From: Eunapius fragilis
Lineage: Eukaryota > Porifera > Demospongiae > Spongillida > Spongillidae
Length of the DNA: 64,000 nt
Assembly: GCA_963681505.1 (NCBI GenBank)
Contig: OY811974.1
Location: 12,670,144 to 12,734,143, forward strand
Reading direction: 5' to 3'
Shown: positions 45,570-57,300 of the stretch, one piece after another
Position numbering within the stretch: position 1 is the first letter of the stretch
How the letters are laid out: every line of letters begins with the position of its first letter
Translations under genes and position numbers: made by a program
The notes under the pieces: model-generated
What the model saw: the letters and a program-made list of their open reading frames with translations, nothing else
Told to the model about the DNA's origin: nothing
Database searches by the model: none

Positions 45570-47054
45570 TCAGGCCTTCTCTACTCCTTGGCTATTATCT
45601 GATAACTGTAAATTCTCCTCACTTTCAGGATGAGCTGATGACTGACCATTCTTTTCACCTTCAAGGTGAGCTGATGATTGACAATTCTTTTCACCAGATG
45701 ATGACTGACCATTCACTTTACTTTCACGTTGACGTTTATCTGATGCCAGCCCATTCTCTTCACCTTTATGTTGAGATTTATCTGATGACTGACCATTCTC
45801 TTCACCTTCAATTTGATGTTTATCTGATGGTTGACCATTCTTTTCACCTTCATTTTGAGCTGATGACTGACCGTTCTTATCACCTTCAAGCTGACGTTTA
45901 TCTGATGGCTGACCATTCACTTCACCTTGAAGTTGACATTGATCTGATGGCTGAATATTTTCTCCTGATAGATTTATTGGTAGAGAAGGAATGATGGTCG
46001 TATGTTGAGAGTACACTGTAGATGGACCAATTTCAGTGCATCCCTCTGTTCCTGGTGGTTTGGTACATTTTGTACATTGTGATTCATAGTAGAACTCATA
46101 AATAATTTTATCATACCCAGAAAACTGCGATCTATCAATGAAATAATGTTGCAGTGATCCTTCCTTGTGTTGGAATTCTGGATGACACTTGATCTTGGTA
46201 TTAGTATTAGTTGTCTTGGCAGGAGTTACAATAGCATTCCTTAGTTTCTTCCACAATGAAGTACTGGCTTGCTTATCAGTTTCAATAACTTTAGAGTGGT
46301 TTCCCTGACATTTCACGCATGCTGTAGGATCTGCCTTCAATGTATTTCCAATCTTTGAATGCGGATAAGTTTCTTTTATTTTATCTAATAATGTTTTTGT
46401 GTCATTGACGTTATTTTCAAGTTCAATATACATTACCTCTAGTTTAGTATGGTCACTTCTAGTGATACCCTTAAATGCACACAGAAATTGTCCCTTTACA
46501 TCATTCAAATCTTCTATACCAAGCGGTAGCTGCTGGTGTCTGGTATCAGGACGATTTGTACACACTACAACCATTAGCTCAAAGACCGAATCTCCAAAAA
46601 CGCTATACAGTAACTCCAGTTCCCCTTTGAAGCATGCATCGACTCGTACAGGTACCCCTCTCACCGGAAAAAAGTACAATATCCGACAAAATTTAAAGTT
46701 TCGGTCGGGTGTACGTGAGCTGTTGGTCGATATTAATCTAGATATCCTTGAAATTATTGCTAGGTTTTGTTTCCATGCGTCTAAAAAAGGATGGGTCTCT
46801 GTACCAGCAAAGCCAGGTACGTCAACTACACGTACCTTAGTAACAGTGTTTTCCCATGCCTGTATTTCCGTTGTGACGCTCTTCAAGCCACCACCAGCGA
46901 CCGGTTTGATACGGTCATTCTTAGCAGTCCCGTCATAATTCAGCGAATTGATGCTTCTCTCATGTTTGTCCCATTCGAGTAGTTTTATAGCAGTCGTAGA
47001 CTTTCCTATACCTGTCTTTCCAATCAGAAGGATATCGCATGTACCTGTCTCCAT
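45570..47054 (-). CDS. GIMAP/AIG1-like GTPase with repeat tail
   Basis: A single-exon 494-aa protein. The P-loop GKTGIGKST (residues 12-20) and the switch II motif DVPG (78-81) are clear; T61/T62 is a candidate switch I Thr and TNRPD (166-170) may serve as the base-specificity loop. This fits an AIG1/GIMAP-type septin-like GTPase, a family linked to immunity and membrane association in animals and plants. Residues 246-339 form a Cys/His module (C246-x2-C249, C290-H-P, C327-x2-C330, C339) shared with the GTPase at 48918. Residues about 366-494 are degenerate 13-16-residue hydrophilic repeats built on GEKNGQSSDK, without secondary-structure signals. It starts at the ATG complementary to 47052-47054; no intron is needed. 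Divergent to its neighbour. Confidence 0.8.
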   Translation of the reverse strand: METGTCDILLIGKTGIGKSTTAIKLLEWDKHERSINSLNYDGTAKNDRIKPVAGGGLKSVTTEIQAWENTVTKVRVVDVPGFAGTETHPFLDAWKQNLAIISRISRLISTNSSRTPDRNFKFCRILYFFPVRGVPVRVDACFKGELELLYSVFGDSVFELMVVVCTNRPDTRHQQLPLGIEDLNDVKGQFLCAFKGITRSDHTKLEVMYIELENNVNDTKTLLDKIKETYPHSKIGNTLKADPTACVKCQGNHSKVIETDKQASTSLWKKLRNAIVTPAKTTNTNTKIKCHPEFQHKEGSLQHYFIDRSQFSGYDKIIYEFYYESQCTKCTKPPGTEGCTEIGPSTVYSQHTTIIPSLPINLSGENIQPSDQCQLQGEVNGQPSDKRQLEGDKNGQSSAQNEGEKNGQPSDKHQIEGEENGQSSDKSQHKGEENGLASDKRQRESKVNGQSSSGEKNCQSSAHLEGEKNGQSSAHPESEENLQLSDNSQGVEKA

Positions 47055-48917
47055 TTTCTATTCTCCACAATAATTAATCATTGTGCTATATTGTTAATAT
47101 TAATTTTAATTTTGATTTTCGGTTGCCTTTAGCGTTTCAGAATTGGATGAGTGGGAGTGGATGGCCAAGCGCCTAGCAATTCTTGATATTGTTTCCTTTG
47201 CATGCAGTGATTCCCCAGCCTCCATATGACTCCACTACGAGAGGGACACATATCCAACCTCATTCAACACAATCCAAAGCATTGTTTTCTAATTTCTCTT
47301 GTTCACCTACCGCAGCTGAGGCACCTGAGGTCTGACCCGCCCGTTTATACGGAAAATACCACTAACGACATTCTAATTACATTCCCCCATGCCATGTATG
47401 TAGCAAACAAACTTAATTATATAATTGAACTAAGCTATGCAATTGAATTTAAGAGACACCTTTTTAGCAACCCTTTCTTTGAGCTAGTTGGTGTAGTGTA
47501 CCTGAAAGACTTACACATTTCGCATATTTACAATGTATCTGAACCTGCCTCAGCGGTTCAATATAGAATTGATTGCGATAGGAACATATCACATATAGCA
47601 AGTTCTATATGGCCTTAAGGGGCACGCTGCGGGTAAATTCCGAAGCGATTGGTGCTATTGCCGTTCTTCAAAACCGTTCGTAGCTCGTAGCTTGAGTTAT
47701 AAAGAAGACGACCAAGATTTTTTTTACGAGTAACTATATTGCCATCAATAATGTATACATATGGAGAAATGGCCCATACATCGGCGGTCATCTTGCATTT
47801 TATTTCAAATTGAATTCCAATTAAACTCAAAAAATAGATCTGAATTCGAATTGAGGGCGTTATAAGTAAGCAAAAATCAAGACAAAAATTATCGCAGGTA
47901 ATTATAATATTCAACACTTTTTTTTTGCCACTAAAATAATTTAATAACACAAACGTATAATACAAGCAGTCCTTGAGGCAACGGAGAGCAGGAAACACCA
48001 GGTCAATGTTCAGCTCTAGGGTGGGTCTCCACCCCTCTAGCAGTTGATTCCTATGGGGCTTGGGGCAAAGAGGCTTCGTTTTTTCTTGCACAAGTCGCAG
48101 CTCGGCTTGCAATCCACAAGTCCCTGCTAAAGTCACAGGCATCTTTCGACCTGTTCTCTAACTTAGACATTTGAGATGCCAGTAGTCTCGTACCCAGACC
48201 TGTTTACGTAAGCATTATCGCATAATGTATAATGCTTACATAATACTTACCCAGACCTGTTTACGTAAGCATTATCGCATAATGTATAATGCTTCGTAAG
48301 CATTATACATTATGCAATAATGCTTACGTAAACAGGTCACGTAAGCATTATCGCATTATGTATAATGCTTCGTAAGCATTATACATTATGCGATAATGCT
48401 TACGTAAACAGGTCTGGGTACGAGACTAGAATGCCAGAGCAGGGGCCTGTTTTGTTATAATGCTTATATAGTGCATCAAGATCTTTTTTTATATTTTTAT
48501 TTTTACAATCAATGCATGTCATCACATTGTACGTATACTTTATTAAGATCAATCATTACCATTTAAAAATAAATAAATAAATAAATAAAATTAATTCAAT
48601 ATACATTACACAAAATTTTTATTAATTTTTTTCGTTGCCAATACATGTACCAAAAATGGCAAAATCTTTTGTAGTTTATTTGGAATATCCATGAGGTTCC
48701 ACATAACTATATGTAAACTATTTGTTACAGAACTGTAAAGGAATCCTGATAGAGACTGTAACATCATATACTTTACATGCATTTGTCAACAGGGTATGAT
48801 ACAGATTATGATCACATACATCATACATAGGATGTAACATGTGCGATACGTATATATTACATATCTGCTACAGATTTGGCTGTGTGCAATTATTAGCGTA
48901 CAGAGCGAGGTTAAAAC
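47055..48917. other. Intergenic between divergent GTPase genes
   Basis: 1.86 kb separates the two start codons and should contain both promoters. A minus-strand frame of 175 codons at 47615-48142 has no recognisable domain and I do not call it a gene. The region contains the palindromic element at 48183-48428 and an (AAAT)n tract at 48570-48590. Confidence 0.6.
48183..48428. mobile_element. Palindromic MITE, TAGTCTCGTACCCAGACC family
   Basis: Perfect terminal inverted repeats of at least 40 bases (TAGTCTCGTACCCAGACC then tgtttacgtaagcattatcg). The interior is made of repeated AT-rich hairpin units (cataatgtataatgctt and its inverse). It is flanked by ATGCCAG on both sides (48176-48182 and 48431-48437); the 9-bp flanks AGATGCCAG and GAATGCCAG agree at 7 of 9, consistent with a 9-bp target duplication as in the 58-bp element at 20939. 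Confidence 0.85.
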
Positions 48918-50027
48918 ATGGCGGAGATGCTTGCCAAAGTTGAAGTTGTCGAAGTTGACGTCTACAAAAATGTTGTGCTGATTGGAAGAACTGGCATGGG
49001 AAAGAGCACAACAGGGAACGTACTTCTTGGGCTTTCTCCGGATGGTAAGGAGAAGATTATTCCTACTGACGATATAGAGATTATGCACGACAATGCAGGG
49101 CTGCTGAGTACGGAGTATCCATACTTTGCCACCAGCAGTGATGTCAAGAGTTGTACTATTAAGTTGGCAGCGCTTAAAAATACTCGCACGAATATTGGAG
49201 TGACTGACGTGCCCGGCTTTGGTGACAACACAGTTATCGATGGTGCTACAGCCTTGCTGACGAACCTGCAGTTTGTTCGTAACGTTGTAAAGCTCCACAA
49301 AGAGTTTCGATTTAATTGTGTTTTATACTTCCTACCATCGATATTCGATTGTAGACCCGACGCTTACTTTCAAGAAGAATTGAACGTTTTGTATTTCTTC
49401 TTCGGGAAATCGATCTTCGAAAACATGATAATAATAGCCACAAACCCCAAAAGGGCACAAAGCCTAGGATTCAGTCAAGAGGACGAAAAAAAAAGTAGGG
49501 AAGTCATTGTATCTGCATTAACAAAAGTGACTTGCGGAAGGTATTCCACGTGTCCCCAAATATTATACGTTCCATTAGAAGGAAGTCACAACACGTTGCA
49601 GGAAGCAATCCGTGGTTTCAACCCCACTTCGACCATCGAAGTTCGAGCAGCAGCATGCATTAAATGCGGTTATGAAATTAATCGTGACAAAGTGTTAACG
49701 AATGGCAATACGTGGATTGACTATGCAGATTCTAAGTGCCATCCAGCATTCATTCCGAAGCACACCGCTCTTAAAAAAATCATTGGTACCATTTATCACA
49801 TTGTGACACTGGGAATTGTGTATCACCGAGCAAAGAAAAGAGATGCCCAGTCAGAAACATTACCTATCCTTGGAAACCATGAGGAGAAGTGCATTAGCTG
49901 TTCAGCTGCTCCAGGTGCAGCGGGGTGCCATAAGGTCGGTTCAGCTGGCTGGAGCACTAAAGGAAAAAGGTTTCCTGAAGTGACGCATAGCAATGAAACA
50001 GAACAGCTTCGTTTTGTCACTGAGTAG
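48918..50027 (+). CDS. GIMAP/AIG1-like GTPase
   Basis: A single-exon 369-aa protein starting in a good context (aaaacATGgcg). The P-loop GRTGMGKST is at residues 23-31, DVPG at 97-100 and a possible specificity loop ATNPK at 174-178; residues 16-240 form the GTPase domain. The C-terminal module C247-x2-C250, C274-H-P, C325-x2-C328-x3-PG-x2-G-C337 matches the neighbour at 45570. Between CHP and the second CxxC is a hydrophobic stretch (about 289-302, IGTIYHIVTLGIVY) that could be a membrane-contact helix; this is inference. Unlike the neighbour it has no repeat tail. The divergent pair suggests a local duplication by inversion. Known GIMAP proteins act at membranes of lysosomes, ER or lipid droplets; the location here is unknown. 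Confidence 0.85.
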   Translation: MAEMLAKVEVVEVDVYKNVVLIGRTGMGKSTTGNVLLGLSPDGKEKIIPTDDIEIMHDNAGLLSTEYPYFATSSDVKSCTIKLAALKNTRTNIGVTDVPGFGDNTVIDGATALLTNLQFVRNVVKLHKEFRFNCVLYFLPSIFDCRPDAYFQEELNVLYFFFGKSIFENMIIIATNPKRAQSLGFSQEDEKKSREVIVSALTKVTCGRYSTCPQILYVPLEGSHNTLQEAIRGFNPTSTIEVRAAACIKCGYEINRDKVLTNGNTWIDYADSKCHPAFIPKHTALKKIIGTIYHIVTLGIVYHRAKKRDAQSETLPILGNHEEKCISCSAAPGAAGCHKVGSAGWSTKGKRFPEVTHSNETEQLRFVTE

Positions 50028-50428
50028 TCTATGTACTGTATACATCTGTGCATGCACGATACTCAGAAAAATTGTAAGGCTTTGCAATTGGTTGTGTGAA
50101 GTAATAGTGCACCAATAGGTTGGCCTAAGTGTTATGGCTCTGTATTGGGACAGCCTAAGTCAGTGTGCCTTCTCCATTTAGTGGCAGGAAAACATGGTAC
50201 CATACAAGGCTGCACGCAAACTTGTTTGGTTGCTGAACCATTTGAAGTCAGAACTGGAAGCATAGATAAGAGATAAAGAATTTGATAGCATATCTGGAGG
50301 CAACCACAAACATATGAGTTCAAGCTTCAGCCTTACCTAATCTTAATGGAAGGGGTCATTAGCTACATATAGTTCTATTATCAGCTATATAGAGGAGTAG
50401 TACATGCATATCGGCTGCACTAGTGAAT

Positions 50429-50429
50429 G

Positions 50430-50518
<89 letters not shown>
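50429..50518. repeat. (TG)n microsatellite
   Basis: About 45 uninterrupted TG dinucleotides. Confidence 0.95.
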
Positions 50519-50519
<1 letters not shown>

Positions 50520-50721
50520 CAGGTATATGTGCATGGTATAAGCAGAGGTGCATGTGTAAACATACAAATAAACAATAAGGTGAAATGTCTCGGCAACAAA
50601 GCCCACTCCTCGTACACCTCAGCTGGTCCATTCCTATGTTCATATTTGTTTCCCTCATGTGGTCCCTTGTCATTGTGTGTGGTGATTGTACTTACCTCTT
50701 ACTGCTAGTGGTGGTTATTTG

Positions 50722-50921
50722 NNNNNNNNNNNNNNNNNNNNNNNNNNNNNNNNNNNNNNNNNNNNNNNNNNNNNNNNNNNNNNNNNNNNNNNNNNNNNNN
50801 NNNNNNNNNNNNNNNNNNNNNNNNNNNNNNNNNNNNNNNNNNNNNNNNNNNNNNNNNNNNNNNNNNNNNNNNNNNNNNNNNNNNNNNNNNNNNNNNNNNN
50901 NNNNNNNNNNNNNNNNNNNNN
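50722..50921. other. Assembly gap, 200 N
   Basis: Exactly 200 undetermined bases, possibly a placeholder of fixed size. The flanks (50028-50721 and 50922-51322) show no gene. Confidence 0.99.
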
Positions 50922-51322
50922 AAATCAAATGTCCGGTTTTAAAAAAAAAATTCTATAAATGCAAGGAGGTAGATTGGGCAGTGCATGTCCTTAGCCGCAG
51001 TGAAAACATACATGGCGTCTCATATGCATCTGGATCCAACCTGGCTGCCCAAGCCAATGGATTCAAGTCAACCAGCCTATATGGGCAGACTCAGTTGCTC
51101 TAGTACAGAGTGCTGGTTCAACAATCATTTTCCATCACCTTGCAGCTTTTGATGACATTAGGTTTAAACACATAATTACATTAATAGAGTTTACGATGGT
51201 ACAAAAAGCGCTAGTATAAAACCTTCTGCGCCTTCCCTGAACGTAATTGTTGGGTCGGAGTACGAGGCTAGTCAATTTCTAAATGATTGTTCGCTTTAAT
51301 ACAAATTACTTTTAAATATATC

Positions 51323-54300
51323 ATGGGCATCACAACATCGACTACCCTATCGAACCTCAAGGACAATGTGACGCTTCAGCGGTTTATCGGGTTGCAGCCA
51401 ATACCCCAGGGAGACAAGTTTTGGACTGACCTCGTGACGTTCTCGTATTCTCCTTTGAAGAACACGTATGTTAAATAGCAAATCCGCGCATCAGTGTTTT
51501 TTTTTTCTCAAAAAAGCTACTCATGCTTATGCAGTGGCGCGTATTACCAGTGCGCAATGTGTATGGTTACATACAGCCATCTAATTAGAGCGCACCTTAG
51601 TGTTGCAGCTGTTTAGTTTATTTATTCATTCTCCCCCCTCATCCCTCACCCCACCCCCCTCACCCCAAGTGTGGAGATGAGGATAATGGAGGAAACTTTG
51701 TCTCATCAGTTGGACACATTAGGTAATGAAACACCATATCACACCTAGTACAGTAGTTCCTAATCTCTCTGTCCCACTCTGTCTCCTTCCTTCAACCCTC
51801 CTCCTTCCTTCAGTTAAACACAACCACTCCTCTGGTAACCTGAGGACTCTGATCAAGTTCTTTTTGGAGCAAGTAGGTAGCCTCAGAGATGAATCTAAGT
51901 GTGAAAGGCAAGTTCTCCTGTGTGCTGCTCTTTAGTATGGTTTTGCCCCTTGTTATATTGGGGAAGCTAACACATTTTAAAAAGTAGGTTGGGATTTTGT
52001 ACTTTCTTTTAAGCTGCAGGCTTCATGCAGTGTCTCTGCTGAGCCCTGTAACATGTTGTAGTGGCCAGAGGCATATCCCCTCCCCTCCCTCCTCCTCCTC
52101 CCTCCCCTCCCCTCCCTCCCTATAGAAATGTAACAGACATATTCCTCCCCCCCCATTCCCCCATCATACCTTCCATCAATAAAAGTGTAACAGACAATCC
52201 TCCCCCACCATTCCCCCCCTTCTTACCTTCCCTCCTTCCCCTACCCCCCCTTTATACCTTACCTCAATAAAAGTGTAACAGACATATCCCCCCCCCCCCC
52301 CCCACCATTCCCCCCTTCATACCTTCCCTCAATAGAAGATAGAAGTGTAACACACATATCCCCCCCCCCCCCCACTTTTTCCCCCTTCATACCTTCCCTT
52401 CTTCCCCCCTCCCCCAACTGGACTTATTTTTTGTTGGTATAATTCATTCTTTATAATTGCTCATCAAAAACCTTTCTATATCTTTCTTTTTTAAATAACA
52501 AGTAATGACGTTTTTTGATTAAACATATATATATATTTTTAAACCTGGAGATGTAACTGTCCGCAATAGCACCTGTATCTTGTGGATCATATTATTATTT
52601 TCATTCTATTAAAAAGCAGTAAGTAATATTGCAATGCATCAATGGCGTACACACGGGTGGAATATAGTGTAGTACTCGCAAGCAGCCTGATGATGCCCCC
52701 CCCCCCCCATCTTCCCCCTCCCCATGTGCAGACTGGATAGGTGTGAAGTGTGAAGACAATATTATACAGTGTACGGTCCTGTAAATTACACGTATCCAGT
52801 CCAGTCCCCGCATACAGGGGTCCTGTTGTTCCCGTATTCAGGCTGATGAACCTCTTGTGTCATACCCACCACACAATACATACATAGTGCATTACATCAC
52901 ACACACACACACACACACACACACATGCACACACACACATACATATACACACACACACATGCACACACACGCATGCACACACGCATACACATGCACACAC
53001 ACGCATGCACACACGCATACACATACACCACGTGCATGCACACACACACATGCACATACACCACGTGCATGCACACACACACACACGCATGCACACACAC
53101 ACGCATGCACACACACACATGCACACACACCACGTGCACAGAACTCTCATTACAGCATATGGTGCAGTTGGCTGTATGACAATAATGGCCTCCTGTCACT
53201 AAGCAAATCAACACACCCGCTGCACAGCTGTGCTATGTGTAGCTTTATTGTGGTTATTAAAAGTTAACCTCCCATACGTTAATGTCTAATGTCCTGAATG
53301 CCATCACGTGGGGTTGGGGGGTGATGGAGGAGGGTGGAAGGAGGATGGGAGGAGGTGGGAGGAGGATGGGGAGGAGATGTACATTTGTACAGCTGGGTGT
53401 GTAGCTAAAATATCTTTTTGCCATTCGGCCGTGTAAGGAACCTGGTTACATCTCGTAGTGCTGACATGTCTCCTTTGGGATCCATTAGGTGGAGATAAGT
53501 AATGCTTGAAAGTCGTTTTGATAATCATTTTTAAAAACATGGCTAATGTTTTTTTTTTTAAAGGACTTTCAAGCCTTTAGTTATCTCCGGCTAATGGATC
53601 CCAAAGGGGACTTGCACTACATGTACATGTACATTGTTTTTATTGCCATGGTAGCGTGTCTACTTACACTTGCTTGGTGCACATAGTCCAGGTGGCTTTC
53701 ATCACTGCAGGTCGTGAATGTGCACGTGTGCTCATATTAAGTGGTCCTGTGACCACACCTCTTTAGCAGTTAATTGACCACTATTTTTAATGAGTAGTAC
53801 TCTCAAAAAAATCCTTGTATCCATAGCAACTAGGGTTTTAATAAGTAGTACTCCTTTTTAAAAAAAAAAACCTGTATCCGTAGCAACCAGGCAACGTGGC
53901 AGATGTACAACTCTCTCCTAATCATCCGGCTGTGTCTGAAGCACATGATCCAGCGACTACCCACGGATGAGGTCCTGCTTCACCTTGACGGAGCCACCAC
54001 CATACCACAGCTACAGCAGACGATGGCGGGCAGGGAGGCGGCCTATACCCCTTCCCCACCCCCCACCACCACCACCACCACCACCACCACTGAGGGGGCA
54101 TCATTTAGAGATCCCCTTTCGTTGGTGCGGGCGACGCAGGCTGGTGAGGTGTTGACGTCGGAGACGCTGTCGTCCATTGCGTCGGAGTCCCCCATTGTGG
54201 GCGTGCCAACTGCTCAGCTGTTGTCATGGAGACTGGTGGAGGGATTGAATTTGATTCTGGCAGAGATTCAGCTACTGTGAGTGTGTGTGTGTATGTGAGT

Positions 54301-57300
54301 AAGTGTGTATCAGTGTGTGTGTGTGTGTGTGTGAGTGTGTATGAGTGTGTATTTCAGACATTTCGCTTACACATGTATGTGTGTATGTGTGTGTGAACAT
54401 GTGTGTGTGCTTCAAACAGACCCTTCACTTACGACATACACCAAGAGGCCGTCACCACACTGATAGTGCTGCTCTCGGGGCAAATGTTCGGGTCCAGACC
54501 ACACAATGGAATCCTCAACCACATCATGACTGTCTCCAAGTAGGTGGGGAAGGGGGTGGAGTTTACGGCCATGTTATTAAGGTGGGGGAGGGGTGGAGCT
54601 TACGGCCATGTTATTAAGGTGGGGAAGGGGGTGGAGCTTATGTCCATGTTATTAAGGTGGGGGAGGGGGTGGAGCTTACGGCCATGTTATTAAGGTGGGG
54701 GAGGGGTGGAGCTTACGACCATGTTATTAAGGTGGGGAAGGGGGTGGAGGTTACGGCCATGTTATTAAGGTGAGGAAGGGGGTGGAGCTTACGGCCATGT
54801 TATTAAGGTGGGGGAGGGGGTGGAGCTTACGGCCATGTTATTAAGGTGGGGGAGGGGTGGAGCTTATGTCCATGTTGTTTATCAAATTATTACACCTGAC
54901 CCTGTCGAATTGAAGACTGTAATTAGACAGTATTAATTCAGAACGGCAATCACGGTTAGATACATAGGGTTTGTGCATGGAATAGTTCACGACAAATTGG
55001 CCCTTCGACATACACAATAACGATAAATATAAAATACCTCAATTGATTATACCTTTGAACACTTTGGACATCAACTTCTTATTTTCCATGAATGCTACAC
55101 TATTTAGAACTATAATTCATACACATTGTCCTCACCCTAGGGAATATACAAAGGGCGTTACCCTGAGGGGTTCATCTTTCTGCAGGAGTGTGCAGATAAT
55201 CGTTTCAGCATCCCATACAGAGCGTGTTGGGGTACATCTTTGGGGGGTGGGGGGGGGCAGGGGGGGCAGGGGGGGGGGAACTGTGCACACACTTTGCAGG
55301 AATTTAAAAAAATTTAATGGGCAGGACAAATCAATAGTCTGTGCATCATCTAATTATACAATGTATAGTTGATATCCCGGCACGTTTGGGAGATACATGT
55401 GATGTCAATAGGAATTTGATTACTTTTATTTTATCCGTGGAAGACGTTATTGTCTTGGACTGTCCCATTTGTGGGACCACTGGTAGCTATGGAGGTAGGT
55501 GTGGGTTCGGTAGGGTAGCTAGGTGGGTAAGTTAGTGGGGTTAGGATATATACCCCTGGTAGCTGTGGGGATATATACCCCTGGTAGCTGTGGGGGTATG
55601 TACTCCTGGTAGCTCTGGGGGTATGTACCCCTGGTAGCTGTGGGGATATATACCCCTGGTAGCTGTGGGGGTATGTACCCATGGTAGCTGTGGGGGTATG
55701 TACTCCTGGTAGCTGTGGGGGTATGTACCCCTGGTAGCTGTGAGGGTATGTACCCCTGGTAGCTGTGGGGGTATGTGCCCCTGGTAGCTATGGGGGTATG
55801 TGCCCCTGGTAGCTGTGGGGGTATGTACCTCTGGTAGCTGTGGGGGTATGTGCCCCTGGTAGCTGTGGGGGTATGTGCCCCTGGTAGCTGTGGGGGTATG
55901 TACCCCTGGTAGCTGTGGGGGTATGTACCCCTGGTAGCTGTGGGGGTATGTACCCCTGGTAGCTCTGGGGATATGTACCCCTGGTATACGTTCCTAGACC
56001 CAAAACGTATGCAAGCGTTATCTCTTGCAGTATAACACTACGTACGGTGGGTCTGGACGATAGGTCAAGCAAAGTATGTTCCGTGCTTCTATAATTTGAA
56101 GCGCCAATCAGAATGCAGTTTCTGCCTGTGACATCACAGCGCTTTTGCAATTATCCCAATTACCATGGCAACTCCGCCTACATCCACGTCTAGTGGCACG
56201 AGCGAGGGGGGATACTGCTAACCTTGACAGCGTGATTGCTCACGTGTGCGAAAGATCATTTTGGTTGTCCTCCTGGTATTCCCCCCAAGTCAACATGCAG
56301 ACATAAAGATCTTTCTAGGAATGGAGAAATTCGTTGTGGTATGCTGCGTCTTGTCCAATGCATTTGATGGCCTTTATCGTCGTGAAAGCAGTCATTGCAA
56401 TTATTGTATCTCCCTTGGTTGCCTTGAGGAAGGAACCACACTTCTCCTATTGATAAGGTTGTCATGGTACTACCATCCAGCCCTGAGCTTTGTCTAGTCC
56501 ACGTCACCAACATTAGCTATCTAGTCCAGCACAGTTGGTGCACAGTAGCAGCTCACACATCACCACTTTCACACATTCCCATATCAGCACAAATAATTAC
56601 ATTCACAAAAAAAGGTTGTAGAAGCTGTTAGCTTTCTTAGCAAAGTCGTATAGTGATATTCGCTGCATGTAAACGTGTAAACGGCGAAATCACTAGATGG
56701 GATCGATAGCGTTTGCAAAGAAAGCTAACAGTTTCTACAAATTTCTTGTGAATGTAATTATTTTGTGCTGATATGGGAATGTGTGAAAGTGGTGATGTGT
56801 GGGCCACTACTGTATCCCCCCATACCAGACATCAATAGAATGAATATAATTAAAATCCACATAAAATCCACAGCATACAGTACATGTCATCTTCGTCTAT
56901 TAGCCCTTTCTTTTCCATTTTCAGAGTTTGATAACACCATCTGGCTACCTCTGGTTAGTACCTCAACTTCTGTAGCTCACTCACACTTTCCGACAATGTT
57001 ATGAGCATGTATGTACCTGGAGCTGCTACTTCACACCCAACACAATGCCATGTCAGGTTTTCAAGCCGTCTTTCTTTGATGGTACTTTGCAGTGATTTAT
57101 TGACGAATTTGTGCCATTACATATGACGTCATTACATATGATGTCATTACATATGATGTCATTGCAATGGTGTCATGATTATTGCTAGAAGCACGGAACA
57201 TACTTTGCTCGACCTATCGTCCAGACCCACCATACGTAGTGTTATACTGCAAGCAATAACGCTTACGTACGTTTGGGTCTGGGAACGAGACTAGCTAACT

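Noticed and set aside
47615..48142. 175-codon minus-strand frame between the GTPase genes
   Set aside because: No domain, low-complexity hydrophobic stretches and no splice or start support. Not distinguishable from chance.
52857..53267. His/Thr- and Cys/Val-rich frames on both strands
   Set aside because: They come from a CA/TG microsatellite.
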